Below are positions 44,191 through 56,900 of a DNA stretch of 64,000 bases, in pieces (positions within the stretch are counted from its first letter, which is position 1; the number at the start of each line of letters is the position of its first letter). The DNA is from Clusia tigrina. Its lineage: Eukaryota > Arthropoda > Insecta > Diptera > Clusiidae. The stretch lies in NCBI GenBank assembly GCA_920105625.2, contig OV050031.1:46466925-46530924 (forward strand). The letters run 5' to 3'. The translations under genes and the position numbers were made by a program. The notes under the pieces are model-generated. The model did not search any database. It had not been told where the DNA came from and saw nothing but the letters and a program-made list of their open reading frames with translations.

Positions 44191-44707
44191 ATAGATAGAT
44201 AATTTATAAATTGGAATACACCTGATTAAGAAAATAGCATATCCTAATGCATTTTGCCTTCCGTACAACTTGGTAGCCCTTATATTGCCTCACACTCTAA
44301 GGTAAATTATCTGGCCTTTGTGTAATGTCGCACTTTTTCAGTTCTGGTGCTTTAGTCGCATATACACTGTCAGCGTTCACTGTTCAGGCCGTGAACGATG
44401 CCAAATAACCTTATTATGAACTAAAAAATATCCTTCCTCACTCTGCTAGTGACAGAAAAATATTTGTGTTACATCTATCGTTGTTGAGTTTTGCTATATT
44501 ATTTAAGTATCACGCTGGAGGTGTAACTGGGTTAACGGAGTATCACCCAAATGAACACGAGTAAAATTATTGGTTTTGTAGCATGGTAGTGCAGTAGGAA
44601 ATTCACATTTGTTCCGTTCAGAATTACATAACGCATATTGGTGGTTATTTGACTGCCATTATTGTTTTTCAGTTTGTTGGGTAATTACACCAATCGGTTT
44701 ATAAATA

Positions 44708-45262
44708 CACCTAATTCTTTTTTTACACGGTAATTGGTTCCAGGAAAACCCGTGTAAAAAAAACCGTGTAAAAAAAGACATTGATTGTATGCAAAATAGA
44801 TGATTGGTTCCTTATCTCTAAATCTATTGAAATTAGTGAAATTCAAGGGTTTTTTTAAGAACAACTATTCAGGTTTATTTTATTAAATCACATATATAAT
44901 GTGTTTTTACGTCTCATTGCGTGGATAGTTCAGAAAATACTAACACATTCTAGTGGCTTAGTGGCTGTCACAAATAAATTTGATTGTATGTACTACAAGG
45001 GCATTCCCCTAAATTTGTGCTATTTACAGTTGCTCTGACCAGTAAATTTGTTTGTATCCACAAAAGAGGAATTCCCCTAAATTTTGTGATATGGACATAT
45101 TTCGCAAAAATTTAATTTAATCAAAAAAAATTTAAGCCCAAAAGATTTGAATCGTGCTAAATGGAATAAAATCGTGTAAAAAAAATTTAAAATTTGTTTA
45201 TTTTCAAACCGTGTTAAATCTAAACCGTGTAAAAAAAGATCGTGTAAAAACAGAATTAGGTG
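44708..45262. mobile_element. MITE with CACCTAATTCT termini
   Basis: The left end CACCTAATTCTTTTTTTACA and the right end, read inward as CACCTAATTCTGTTTTTACA, are inverted repeats flanked by TA at 44706-44707 and 45263-45264, as for a mariner-type MITE. ACCGTGTAAAAAAA is repeated several times near both ends. The 555-bp interior is non-coding. Eleven bases separate it from the next element. Confidence 0.8.
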
Positions 45263-45273
45263 TATAGTTTTTT

Positions 45274-46740
45274 ATACCCTTTACCTATAAAAAAGGTAAA
45301 TAGGGTATAATAACTTTGCGCTTTTGAGAGGGGTTGGAATTTCAAGAAGGAGGTATGGACATATATATATAGATATGATCAGAATCACTTTCTAAGCAAT
45401 TTTTATTTTATCCGTCCGTCTGTCCGTCTGTCCGTCTGTGGCCACTTTTTTTCTACACCGTTAGAGCTATCTTAATGAAATTTTGCAAAAGTATAGTCTG
45501 GACAAAGGTACAGAACCAGATTGCTATATGGGCCGATTTGCACAAAGACCACGTCTACCTCCCATATAAGGAACTTTTTTCACCTTTTTTAAAATGACTA
45601 TAACTTCGATCCAATTGACGGAATCTTGATGTTATTTGGCAGTTATGGAGATGTGGGTCCCACTAAACACTGTGCAAAGAGTGGGCGGTATATATTAACT
45701 ACCACGCCCACTATTAACAAATATTAATAACTGAAGATCTGGTAGAGATTTACTGACGAAATTTTACGGGAGGGAACATATGGACATTACAAAGCTATCT
45801 GAAACAAACGGGGCTGATCAGAGAGAAGACACGCCCACTCTAGATATAGGGAACTTTCGGGTCTAAAATTAAAACTAGCCTACCTATGCTCGTATTGATG
45901 CCAGCTGAATAAAAATTTGCAGAAATATACATGGGGTCCATAATAGTGTGTGTGCAAAATATGGAGATCATACTAGAACTGCCACGCCCACAATTAGCTA
46001 AAAATCATTAGTGTTTTCCTATTAAATATTTTTCAACGAAATTTCACAGGAAGGTTGCGGATACTAACATTAAGCACCACACAAAAAATGGGCGTGTTAT
46101 TTCTACAGCCACGCTCACTATACACATATTATTATAACTTACGACCTATATAATATTTTTGGACGAAATTTTATATTAGTACGTATATGGACCCTATAAA
46201 GCCATATACAAGAATTGGGGTCTATCAGAGAAAGGATACGCCTCCCTCCCATATAATGAACTTTGGGGATCCCACTTAAAGACAATACCCTATCTAAGCT
46301 TCTAGTGATGATATATGAAAACAAATTGGTAGATGTATACACTGGGTCAGTACTAGCATGCATTCCAAATATGGGCAGATTATAACTACTGCCACGCCCA
46401 CAATTAGCCAAAAATCATTACTCTGTTCCTATTAAAGATTTATCAAAGAAATTTCACAGGAATGTTGCGGGTACTAACATTAAACACCACACAAAAAATG
46501 GGCGTGTTTCTTTTGCACCCACGCCCACTATTCACATTTTATTATAACTTACGACCTATATAATATTTTTGGACGAAATTATATATTAGTACGTTTATGG
46601 ACTCTATAAAGCCATATACAAGAAATGGGGTCGATATAATCATTTCAAGGTACCCTACCAAAAATTAACGTAAATGCGCTCCTAATGATGATTTATGAAG
46701 AATACTGAACTCGCACGCACAAGAAAAGGTAAAGGGTATT
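45274..46740 (+). repeat. 1.47-kb dispersed repeat with 12-bp inverted ends
   Basis: Starts ATACCCTTTACC (45274-45285) and ends GGTAAAGGGTAT (46729-46740), perfect inverted ends. It includes the TCCGTCTG tandem near 45412-45440 and, internally, a module repeated with a period of about 417 bp (45969-46230 and 46386-46640), each carrying CCACGCCCACAATTAGC and ACGCCCACTAT-type boxes. Its first 485 bp match 1-486 in inverted orientation. No protein is encoded. The family is not identified. Confidence 0.75.
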
Positions 46741-46779
46741 TCGTAGTCGGTCTAACCCGACTTCAGACTTCTTTACTCG

Positions 46780-46890
46780 TTTTTTATTTAGAGGGATATA
46801 TCCAAGTTTCTTTAGAGTCAGTGTCAGCGAATTCATTTCCCTTTATTTCAGCATGCCGTGGAATCCACATTATTTTCATTTTGTTAGGAC
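46780..46890 (-). pseudogene. LINE RNase H fragment
   Basis: On the minus strand this encodes KIMWIPRHAEIKGNEFADTD, the last RNase H motif of I/LOA-type LINEs (the family has WVPGH-GI-GNE-AD). Only about 35 codons survive, just beside the inverted end of the dispersed repeat. Confidence 0.5.
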
Positions 46891-46909
46891 ATTTCATTTT
46901 GGGGTGGAT

Positions 46910-47036
46910 TCAAGATGGTAGGAGAGGACCTCAGGATGAGATAGGCCTATTAAACGGTAGGATGGATAACTTTCAATGGGCAATTGAGAAATTGGTTCGG
47001 GCGTGGAAGAACTGAGTATGGTAGAGAAAGTAAGAT
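46910..47036 (+). mobile_element. L3 LINE fragment (short)
   Basis: Matches 50241-50358 (GGTGGATTCAAGATGGTAGG, then GAAAACTTTCAATGGGCAAT-like sequence). Compared with that copy it has 14 extra bases near 46928. It precedes the gypsy remnant. Confidence 0.7.
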
Positions 47037-47115
47037 AGCACCGAATGCACAGTGACGAAGCGGCCATAGGAGTACAAGCGCTTATGAGCGAGGCATTAGC
47101 AGAAACCCGAGAGAT

Positions 47116-48545
47116 ATTTTGTGCATTGGGTGTTACGGGAGATCGAGAGCAGGAGCACCACCGAGGACCAGTTGCCTTCTTACCAGGAAAGTAGGTCCGA
47201 TAGCCCAAGTACGGGTTCGGTAAGATTAGACAAATGGGATCTGCCTTTTAGCGGTAATGTAGGAGAATTTCTAGTACAAGATTTCATTTTCCGACTGGAG
47301 CACTTGCCGTGCCATTATAAGTTGCCACGGGGAGAAATCGTAAGGGATTTCCACCAATTAATGAAGGGTGCTAATAATGGCTCTACGTGAAGACTTCCTG
47401 GTGTGGTATTGGCTCTAGGGGAAGACTCCTGACCGGAGCACTTCTTCCCTGTGAGTCCAGTAATAGTATTGGAGCTGCCTGGTTACAGGGCATGGATTTA
47501 TTGAATGCTCAGAAAAACAGAAAGCGGTACTTTGTACTGATGCGGAAAGGAAGTAGTAATGACTACCAAGTGTTCTAAATATCGGTCGGAAAACGATCCG
47601 GCGATCACGCAAAGTACGGGAAATGCGTGTTCCGAGCGAGAACCCGTAGAACAATAAATATGGTAGAGAGGGCGCAGGTAACGAATGGAGTCAAGAGAGC
47701 TAGGGAAAGATAACGTAGAAGGAGCTTTGGAAAGAAGACAGGTGTCTAAAACAGTTGGGAGTCGATTTCTGGAGGAAGTTTGGGTTGGCACCAGATGTCC
47801 TGGGAGTAAGTGAGGTTGAGCGCACGCAGGAAGAAGATGAACTGCATGAGCTGTCTAGTCAACAACGATTGAATGAGATGAAAAAGCTGTTCATGACTTT
47901 TAAACAAGATGGTCTCGGAGAAACAACACTGGGGAAACACAACATTCAATTAGTCTTGGGAGCGGAACCGGAGAAGTACAGATACTACCCCGTGTATTCG
48001 GCTGTGCAGAAGATACTTTTGCCGAGGTAGATACGGGGTAATTGAGGAGTGCGAAAGCCCATAGTATAATAGAGTTACGTTAGTAAGGAAGCCCGGAAAG
48101 AACCGATTGTGTCTAAATGGGAGGAAATTGAATTCACGTACGGTAAAAGATACGTATTCTACGCAGCACATTGAGGAGATATTGAGCAGAATAGACGAAA
48201 CCATTTCCATTAGTAGCACAGACTTGAAATTTGCCTTCTTGCAAATTGAATTAGCGGAGAGTAGAGACGTGACGAAATTCACCGTAACCGAAAGACCGCT
48301 ACTCGTATATCAATGCAAGGTCATGGCATTTGGCTGTGCAATGCGGCACAGTGGCTAGGGGAGTAGGGGCAGTGTTTTTCCAGAAGAACGAGTCGAATGT
48401 TTGCATAGAACAACAACAAGTCTCGACAGAATTTACCGAGTACGTTAGCTCGGTAAAACAGACAACGACAGAACGATCGCTGCGCATACAACCTACAAGG
48501 ATATATCACAAAGACGAATGCAAGATATAATATTTAACAGTCAAC
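47116..48545 (+). pseudogene. Second Ty3/gypsy lineage, gag-pol remnant
   Basis: Gag-like piece at 47121-47390 (DFIFRLEHLPCHYKLPRGEI) and 47490-47580 (LLNAQKNRKRYF). Pol-like piece at 47755-48358 begins with the end of the protease (GVDFWRKFGLAPDVLGV), then RT: YYPVYSAVQKILLPR, LNGRKLNSRTVKDTYSTQHI, DLKFAFLQIELAESRD and an end near FKVMPFG-type sequence. At about 48350 it jumps to an RNase H-like piece (GVGAVFFQKNESNVC). The catalytic YxDD region lies in the missing part. It is unlike the errantivirus above and resembles the Osvaldo/Ulysses group only loosely. Confidence 0.55.
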
Positions 48546-50039
48546 TGATAATAACTAAGGAGGAACTACAAATCAGTGACAAGTTCTTCCTGCAGGGAGG
48601 TTTAAGATGATTGCAACAGACGGACTTTCCTGAAAACTTTGAAGATCGCCTAAGGTCAAGAGGGGACAACAACAATACCATCGCCTTAGCTATAGGAAGC
48701 GGTAGTAGAAGCAACGGCTACTCGGGCAACAACAAGAAGTTTCCAGCAGTGCCTATAAAAGCGACTGCCATCGGGCATACGGTCTCTTTTCCTGCTGCAC
48801 ACCACTCGAGTCATATGAAAGACAACCCAAAGGAACCGTTGCCAAATCATCAGAAGCCACCACGAGCACAAACCAATCTACAGACACACACAGAAGTACT
48901 GCGTTTGCTACGAATGTTGGGTTTTTCAATCCACTTTCATAGCAAAACAGAGTTTACTTGTCGAAGTTAAAACGGTGGAAATGGTTTTTCAACCGTTGAA
49001 ATAAAGACTAGAGCCGCCCAGAAGTTCTACGTTTGCTAAGAATGTTGGGTTGTTTCAATTTTCTTTCAAAGCAATGGATTGTTTACTTGTTAATCCACTG
49101 CCGTTGAGTCTGGAGACCTGGACTGCACAGCGCCCACAACAGGACCGGCCTTCATCGATTTATTAATTATTATTATTAAGCAAACGAATTGGTGAATTTA
49201 GCAATAGGTTCAAGTACTTTGTGTTTTTATTAGCTGAATTAATAAAGCTATAAAACTAATAATTTCTGTACACGACCGCTGGCGAACCGGTGAGTATTAG
49301 CCCAGCAAAATTTGAGTCTTTACAGTATACAACAAAGGAGTAATAGTGCAAAATTTTGTTAAGCCTTATTTATTTAATTATATACGAGTATATAACAATG
49401 TAGGATATACCCTTAATTATTTATGTAAGTAGGTATTGTGCTACTGCTAATATTATTGTTTATTCCCCCGTCGTAGCGAGGACAGATATGATCTCGCAGC
49501 TAGAGCTAGCCAGGCTAAAGATGTACGGGTAGAGTTCGTTAAGGGTCAGGAGGTTAGATTGATGGCTTGGGGCGAGGGATTTCGTGACCAATTACATCAA
49601 TGTGAGGAGATGCCAGTCATGGGAAGATGTAAAAAAAATTTTTTTTTGGAAATGTGTTTATGAAAAATAGAGGGACTTTCACTCACATTCAAGCTAAGAC
49701 GGAGCTACCGACGCAAGCAAGAATAATCTAGCCATTTTTGTAAAATATAACAAGATAAATTAGAAATAGATATGCAAATAAGTATATGCAAATATGATAT
49801 ATGCTTTCGGTCAAGTTCATTTTCAGTTAATAATTTTAAATTGACGAAGCGAGCGGAGGAAAGCATTTAAGTGTGAAAAGTAGAAGTTCTGAGTGTTCTT
49901 TTTTTAAAAAGTGTTCTTTTTTTAAAAAGAAAGAAGATCTAGGCATTGCCACTTTTCTTGAACAATAAAATTAAAAGTGAAAATTTAAAGCTAACAAAAA
50001 TTAATTTATATAAAAATAACTGAAGACACCTGTGGAAGA
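48546..50039. other. Mostly unassigned DNA after the gypsy remnant
   Basis: 48611-48970 is an open stretch without a known motif. AATAAAG lies near 49243, and 49464-49640 could encode an integrase-tail-like piece (DRYDLAARASQAKDVRVEFV) of the same gypsy lineage, with low confidence. GTGTTCTTTTTTTAAAAAG is repeated side by side near 49892-49930. The last 150 bp may be L3 leader. Confidence 0.35.
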
Positions 50040-52676
50040 TTTCCACCTCAAGGAAGGAGCTGTGAATCTGTCGGAGACAATAACCACTAGGAGAGAAGGG
50101 GTAGAGCCTCAGAGGGTGGTGCTATGGAAAGCCGATATAGCATGCTAAAATCCGGTACCGGACCCATTCACAGGACGAAACAGCTGCCAAGGACTCCGAT
50201 TAGCCAGAAGAGGCCGGAAGAGGGGCTACCTATGCATCTGTGGTGGATTCAAGATGGTAGGAGAGATAGGCGTATTGAACGGTAGGATGGAAAACTTTCA
50301 ATGGGCAATTGAGAAATTGCTTCGGGCCGTGGAAGCACTGAGTATGGTAGGGAAGCCATATAAATCGCCGGGTGCGGTTGGTATTTTCCCGATCCTTCTC
50401 CAAAAGAGTGGTTAGGCACTGATTCCGCGCCTGGTAAATATCACTAGGGCAAGTCTTGCTTTTGGGTGCATACCAGAAGAATGGCGCATAACTAAAGTGG
50501 TATTTATCCCCAAGGTAGGCAAGAAGGATATGGCCCATCCCAAATCCTTCAGGCCTATCGTTTGACATCCTTTGTACTTAAAGCAATGGAGAGTTAATAT
50601 ATATCTCCTTGAGACCGTATTGAAAAGGATGCCTTTACATCCTTGTCAGTTTGCATATATTGCGGGAAAATCCACTGAAACCGCACTATACCATCTGATT
50701 GATTTTATTCAGGCAGCACTGGATAAAAAAGAAATAGCACTTTGTGTCTTTCTCGATATTGAGGGGGCTTTTGATAACACTCCTCATGAATATATGATTT
50801 GGGTTCTTAACAATAGAGGAATATATAATACCACTTCCAATTGGATACGGATTTACTCAACAGTAGACTGACTGAAGCTGAAGCAGGTGACAAAGCTGTT
50901 AAAGTCATAGTCAATAAAGGATGTCCGCAGGGTGGGGTATTATCACCCATTTTGTGGAGCACAGTAGTTGATGATCTTCTGATAAAACTCACAAATCTAG
51001 GCATATCATGTCAAGGATATGCGGACGCTATTGTGATAATAGCTAGAGGAAAATCTGAATCCATTCCATGTGATATTATCCAGAGGGGCTTATTAGCAGC
51101 TAGTGAATGGTGCAGGGGAACAGGATTGAAAATCAATGCCTCAAAGACCACCATTGTGCCGTTCACTAGAAAAAGATATCTACCATATATGAAACCTATT
51201 CTTCTAAATGGTACACAGGTCGATATTAGCTCTGAGACCAAATACCTCGGAGTCATTTTCGACAAAAAGTTATTGTGGAAGGCTCATCTGACAGCAACCA
51301 CCAAGAGGGCTACAGCTTCCTTAATGATATGCAGACGGCTTGCTGGTAAGTCTTGAAGATGTAACCCAAAAATCGTTCGCTGGATGTATACCATGATGGT
51401 GAGACCAATCATCACCTATGGTTCTGCAGCCTGGTTAAATAGAGTCAGACCTAAGACAGCGAAATCTGCATTAAGTAAAGTACAACGCCTTGCCTGCCTT
51501 GTTATCACTGGAGCTATGCGCACCTGTCCAACAGCAACAATGGGAGTTATACTAGATCTAACACCCTTACATCTAGTAATTCAAGACTCTGCTAGGAAAT
51601 CTCTTACCAGAATACAGGAAATTATTTCGAGAGAATCAAATTACACCCAAAATATATGGGGTAAAAATTCTACTCAAGAATACGATATTCTAAAATCTCA
51701 CAAGGATTTTATGCCAAGAAAATTCAATTTTGTACACAAATACTGTACAATGATGAGTTGCAAAAAAGAATGGAAAGGTCTGTCTGAGACGTATAAAATT
51801 AGAGAAAATTCCCTCTTATGGTATACTGACGGTGCTAAGACAATGGACGGAACTGGGGCAGGAGTATTTGGGCCTAGAACCAACTACTGGGAACCAATGG
51901 GTTCTTTTCCAAGCATTTTTCAAGCGGAAATTCACGCTATTGAAAGATGTGGCCAGATCAACATTGACAGGAAGTATCGGGGGAAAAACATCGTGATACT
52001 ATCTGATAGTCAAGCAGCACTCAAGAGTCTGAGCTCACCCTTAGTGAGGTCTAAACTTGTGTGGGGCTGTATTGGGAAGCTAAACTCCCTACGCAGTATG
52101 AACAAGTTATCTCTATCTGGGTACCAGGCCACATAGGAGTAGAGGGAAATGAGAAGGCTGATAGCTTAGCTAGGAAGGCTGCGGCCTCTCACTTCAACGG
52201 CCCTGAACCCTTCTGTGGACTATCATCCAATACCATTGGAGGTCTGCTGAAGAAGTGTACAAATGCAAAACGAAGTCAAACCTGGAAAACTCTTCCGGGA
52301 TTAAGACAGTCCAAAGCTCTTCTGGGATATTTTAATCCTAAAAGAGCTAAGAAGTTAATAAATATGCCTCGGAGTAAATTAAGAACCATCACAGGCATTT
52401 TAAGCGGACATAGTAAACTCAACTACCATTTGAACAAGTTGGGTATATCTTCTGATGCCATCTGTCGATCCTGTGGAGAAAGTGACGAAACCTCACCTGA
52501 TCACAGACTGCAGACCATTGGTACACAAAAGACACAGGTGTTTTGGAGAATATATCTTAGATATGAGCAAGATTCCTCATCTTGAGTCCTCCAAAATATA
52601 TGAATTCCTGTCGGAAATTAACCTGACAGAAGATTTATAGATGAGACTATCCTCATCTTTCAAATAAATAGGGGCA
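50040..52676 (+). mobile_element. LOA-like LINE L3, main copy, internally deleted
   Basis: ORF1 remnant near 50124-50240 (SGTGPIHRTKQLPRTPI) is joined directly to the RT start at about 50258, so most of ORF1 and all of the endonuclease are missing. Then RT, RNase H and C-terminal domain follow. Other L3 fragments are at 46910 and 62600-63600. Confidence 0.7.
50258..52640 (+). pseudogene. L3 ORF2: RT, RNase H and C-terminal domain (broken)
   Basis: RT start KPYKSPGAVGIFPILLQKSG (50352) and IPKVGKKDMAHPKSFRPI. Palm at 50572-51356 with ALCVFLDIEGAFDNTP and CPQGGVLSPILW; the catalytic box is YADA, i.e. the second Asp is Ala. Thumb at 51384-51700 (VRPIITYGSAAWLN). RNase H at 51800-52190: WYTDGAKTMDGTGAG, FQAEIHAIERC, LSDSQAALKSL, then in another frame WVPGHIGVEGNEKADSLARK, all four acidic positions present. 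C-terminal domain with ILSGHSKLNYHLNKLGI and a partial zinc motif CRSCGESDE. A stop at 50869 and frame changes inactivate it. Confidence 0.78.
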
Positions 52677-52989
52677 TCACAATAGATCTTTCAGGTCGCA
52701 GTGTATAACACCCTTAAATATAGGACACTGAGTAATGTTGATTTTGGTTTTGGTTAGAATGTGGTTATAATTGAATTGTGAACGGATGGCGTTCACGCAG
52801 ACTAAGCTGTTATTGCAAATCACGAATTTCTCCTTGAAATTACAAGCGAAAGTTGCTGTGTGTAGCATGGCTATAGTGGTAGTTGAAGCGTCAGGTTCGC
52901 AGGATGGGAATATGTGATTATAGTTCTAGGAAAATTTGCCTCTATCCCATCTAAACCGAAAGTGCGTGGCGAAGAGTCACATCCCGCCC
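52677..52989. other. Intervening DNA, nothing recognised
   Basis: About 310 bp between the L3 end and the L1 start. No frame, repeat or family match was seen. Confidence 0.4.
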
Positions 52990-53099
52990 GAGGTAGCCCT
53001 GCTAATCAAAGCAGAACACCACGGATCTCGACTGAGGAGTCAATAAACACCTCCCCGGACACAGGGTGTGGAGGAGCTAACTAAGAGGCAACATTCGGC

Positions 53100-53963
53100 T
53101 GAAGAGACGGGTGAGATCGCTAAAAGACAAAAAGTGGGTGGCCAGAAATACCCGTCTTACAGCGAAGTTATGAAAGGTGGGGTGAGCTGCTGGACTTCAT
53201 AGACCGGAAGGAGGAGGAAGGGGTCAAACCCAAAGAGAAGTGGAGGTGGGTGGAGCGAGCGATTGCCGAAGGCTAGCTCCAGGTCTTAGAGGAAAACCCT
53301 GGACCCCCCCCTTTCTGTCCCGATGCGGGCTGGTATCAAGGTATGGCCAAGCTCATCGCATGCGATGACAGGAGGTCAGCCAGACTTTATAAGATTGCGG
53401 TAAGCAAGGTTGGCGAGATTTGGCCGGGAGCCAGGCTTGAAACCGTCAGCAGGGAAGAAGTTCCCAGCAGACACAGAGTAAGGGGCTGAATCCCGGCTAA
53501 GCCAGCTGAACCGGCAAAAATAGAGGAGATCTTTAGATCTTCCAATCGAGACTTGCCAACCCATAACTGGAGGGTGGCGGAGCTTGAGGTGCCAGTAGAA
53601 GGTATGAGACAGGTGTTGTTAACACTGAACGCCGAGTCCCTTGCTCCACTGGCAGAAAGAAAAGGGGTAGTCAGGTTCTGGTTCGTGGACGCAACCGTTC
53701 GGATCTACCGCAGCGATGAACAAGTTTTGGAAACGCAGGAGATAGAGAGTGACAAGGTTAGCGTGTGTGGCGGTGGTGAAGAAGGTTTGCCCAGCAGCCG
53801 AAGGTCGACTGACTCAGAGCAGCTGACCGGGGTCGTGCAGCTCTTTGAGGAGGACGACCTCCTTGACTACACCGAAGGAGATGAGGACGCGGACGTTATG
53901 ATGGTGGAGGTAAGAAGGACAGATTCCTATGAAGCTGATCCAAATCAACCTCCACCATTGTAA
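53100..53963 (+). pseudogene. L1 ORF1, Gag-like protein with DUF4780-type domain
   Basis: The clear part is the open frame 53553-53963. Its start (NWRVAELEVPVEGMRQVLLT, then SLAPLAERKGVVRFWF) has the pattern of the DUF4780 domain common in gag proteins of insect LINEs. The remainder is acidic (EEDDLLDYTEGDEDADVMMV) and ends at a TAA at 53961-53963. Upstream, 53100-53550 contains earlier gag-like sequence (AVSKVGEIWPGARLETVSRE) in another frame. Role: binding of element RNA. ORF2 begins within its last codons. Confidence 0.6.
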
Positions 53964-56900
53964 ACTCGCCTCTGCGAACTTGATGCCCCGCATGGGTTCC
54001 GATGGTTTTGTCGTGGCCCTCATGCAAGAGCCGTGGATATGCGGCAACAAAATCTGCGGACTAAAGATGAGAGGTTTCAAGATGATAGCCGCGGAGAGCA
54101 CAGGTAAGCCTCGTGCTTCTATATTAGCCACGGAAAACATTAACATCTTCTTGCTCCCATAGTTAAGTAATGGCGATACAGTGGCGGAAAGCATTGAGCT
54201 GCAAAATAGCAGTTTCTGGGTAGACCCCGCATATATGCCACATGATAAGGACGCCCACCGAAGGAATTCCAGGAATTGGTCATGGAGGCAGCCGCAGCCA
54301 ACAGGAACTTGGTTGTCTCCAGCGACATAAACGCCAACAATACATTGTGGGGAAGCAGAAACACTAACGCAAGAGTTGAATCAGTTTTAGACTTTATTAT
54401 AGAAAATAAGCTTAGTGTCCTTAATTATATAACACAGAATATGAAGAAAGTGTTAGATATTACCCTGACCTTCGATAATCTCGCGAATAATGTAAAAAGA
54501 TGGAGACTGTCGAAAAAAAATTCTTACTCTGACCATCGTTATATAGAATACGAATTGAACTTCCCAGTATCTCCAGATAAGACGTTCAGAAATATTCGGA
54601 GAACGGACTGGGGAAGTATAGGAAGACTCTCAGGGCCTCACTGCCAAGAAATCCCCGGTCTGACCCCACAGACCCTGTGGAATTAGACGGGCTGATTAAT
54701 CAGATAACCAGGTCCTTGAATAGTTCACCGACAGCCGGGTGCCCGGTTGTAAAACTGAGAGGCAAGAACAAACCACCTTGGGGGTCAATGGATCTAGGCC
54801 TTCTCTGGAAGTCCAATAAGCGGTTATTCAACAGGGCTAAAACTTCGGGTCTGCCCTCGGACTGGGAATTTATTGTAAAGATGTGGAAGAAACATAGGAA
54901 GCAGCTAGACTACGAAGAATCCTAGCGATGACACGACACTACCTGGGCTACCTAAATGGTCCGGGTGATGTGTGGAGCGAAGCACGGTGGAGGGTAATAA
55001 CTCGACATCTACGGCAGGCACTCTGAGATAGGAAATGCGATAGTTACAGTCGAGAAAGTAGAGTGGGCCATTAACACCTTTGGTCCATATAAATCTCCGG
55101 GTCCGGATTGGAATTTACCCAGAAGAATTGCAACAATCACGCGACATAATTACGCCCTGGGCTATGGTTGCAATTAGAAGAAGCTGCCTTAACCTGGGCT
55201 ATATTCCGCTAAGATGGAGGAGAAACGAAGATTTCCTTCATACCCAAAGCGGGCAGGACTTCACATCTAAATCCTAAAGACTTCAGACCAATCGGTCTCA
55301 CGCCTTTCCTCCTAAAAACAGTGGAGAGATTCATGAATGCACACTTACGGCAAGTTATACCCCCTGGTATAATCTCCTTGGCACAGCACGCATATACGAT
55401 AGGCAAATCGACAGAGACTTCGTTACACGTACTCATTGGTATAGTGGAAAAATTCATCCAGCAGAAGGATTTTGCACTGACGGCGTTCATTGACATAGAA
55501 TGCGCTTTGAACAACATATCTGAAAACGCCATTACGGGAGCGTTAGAGGCTCTGGGCGTTAATCCTAATGTGGTTGCGCTGATAGAGACTATACTCGTCA
55601 GCAAAAAGATAACAACCAGTTTAGGCAACTACACTTCAAGCAAACAGATCTGCAGAGGTACTCCTCAGGGAGGAGTTCTCTCCCCCAGCTCTGGAATTTG
55701 GCGGTAAATTCCTTACTGCTAGCACTAGAGAGGGGGGTTGCCATGTCGTCGCCTATGCTGACGATTTGGCAATTGTGATTAGAGGGAAATATCCAAACAC
55801 TCTTATGGATATTTTGCGCTCTAGCATGGTCACGCTTACTTGTTGGAGCGGAAAAAGGGGATTAGGGTTAAACCGATAAAATGCAATTAATCCTCTTTTC
55901 TAAAGAAAGTGGATCTCCTGAGGTCTCCTCCTTAACATACAAATGTGTGGAAATTCCGATGAAGTAGACAGTCAAATATTTGGGACTAGTACTAGATAGG
56001 AAACTTACCTGGAAACCCAATATTGAAGAAAGAGTTAGAAAGTCCAATATTGCTTTGTATACATGTAAAAAAGCGGTCGGAATCAGGTGGGGTTTATCCC
56101 CATGAACACTCATGCCATGGAGACGAGGGGAACTGAATTTCTACACCGACGGATCCAAAATTGACGATAGAGTCGGTTTTGGAGTTTTCTCAAAAGAACT
56201 GGGGCTGGAGCGTTATTTCTGTCTCCCCGACAACTGCAGTGTTTATCAAGCAGGGTCCTAGCCATAAAGGAGGTAGCCATCTACTTAAATAGATATGCCG
56301 TAACAAAGAATATTATAATATCTACTCAGATAGCCAGGCGGCCATCAAGTCAATGAAGTCGGTGGCACTGAAATCAAAGGTTGCTCAGGATTGCCAGATA
56401 GACGTATATGATATCAGTTCAATTCATTCAGGGTACGCCTTATATGGGTTACGGGACATAGGGATATTGAGGGGAACTGTAGGCCTGATAAGTTAGCCAG
56501 ACGGGGCACTAACCTTCCATTATTCACGGATAGATGCGAGGTTTGAACACCAATTGCCACCTGTAAACTGATGTTGCAGGATAGGGTCGTGCGTGAGGCC
56601 AATGGGTCTTGGGCACACGAGGGCACTTGCTTAACGACCAGGCTAATGTGGCCGGAGCTTAATAGAAGGAAATCTAGAGACTTGCTTGCCTTGTCGAGAG
56701 AGGATATCTCTAAGGTCGTGGCTTGTATAACTGGTCATTGGCTATTCGGCAGGCATGGTCTCAGGCGGGAAGTATTCTCCCATGAATACTGCAGAAGCTG
56801 TGGGGATGAGGAGGAGGGGAGACTGTGGAACATCTTTTCTGTAGTTGCCCCGCTCTGGCTAGGAGCAGAGTGGGCTCTGGGCAATGAAGCTTTTAGCTCT

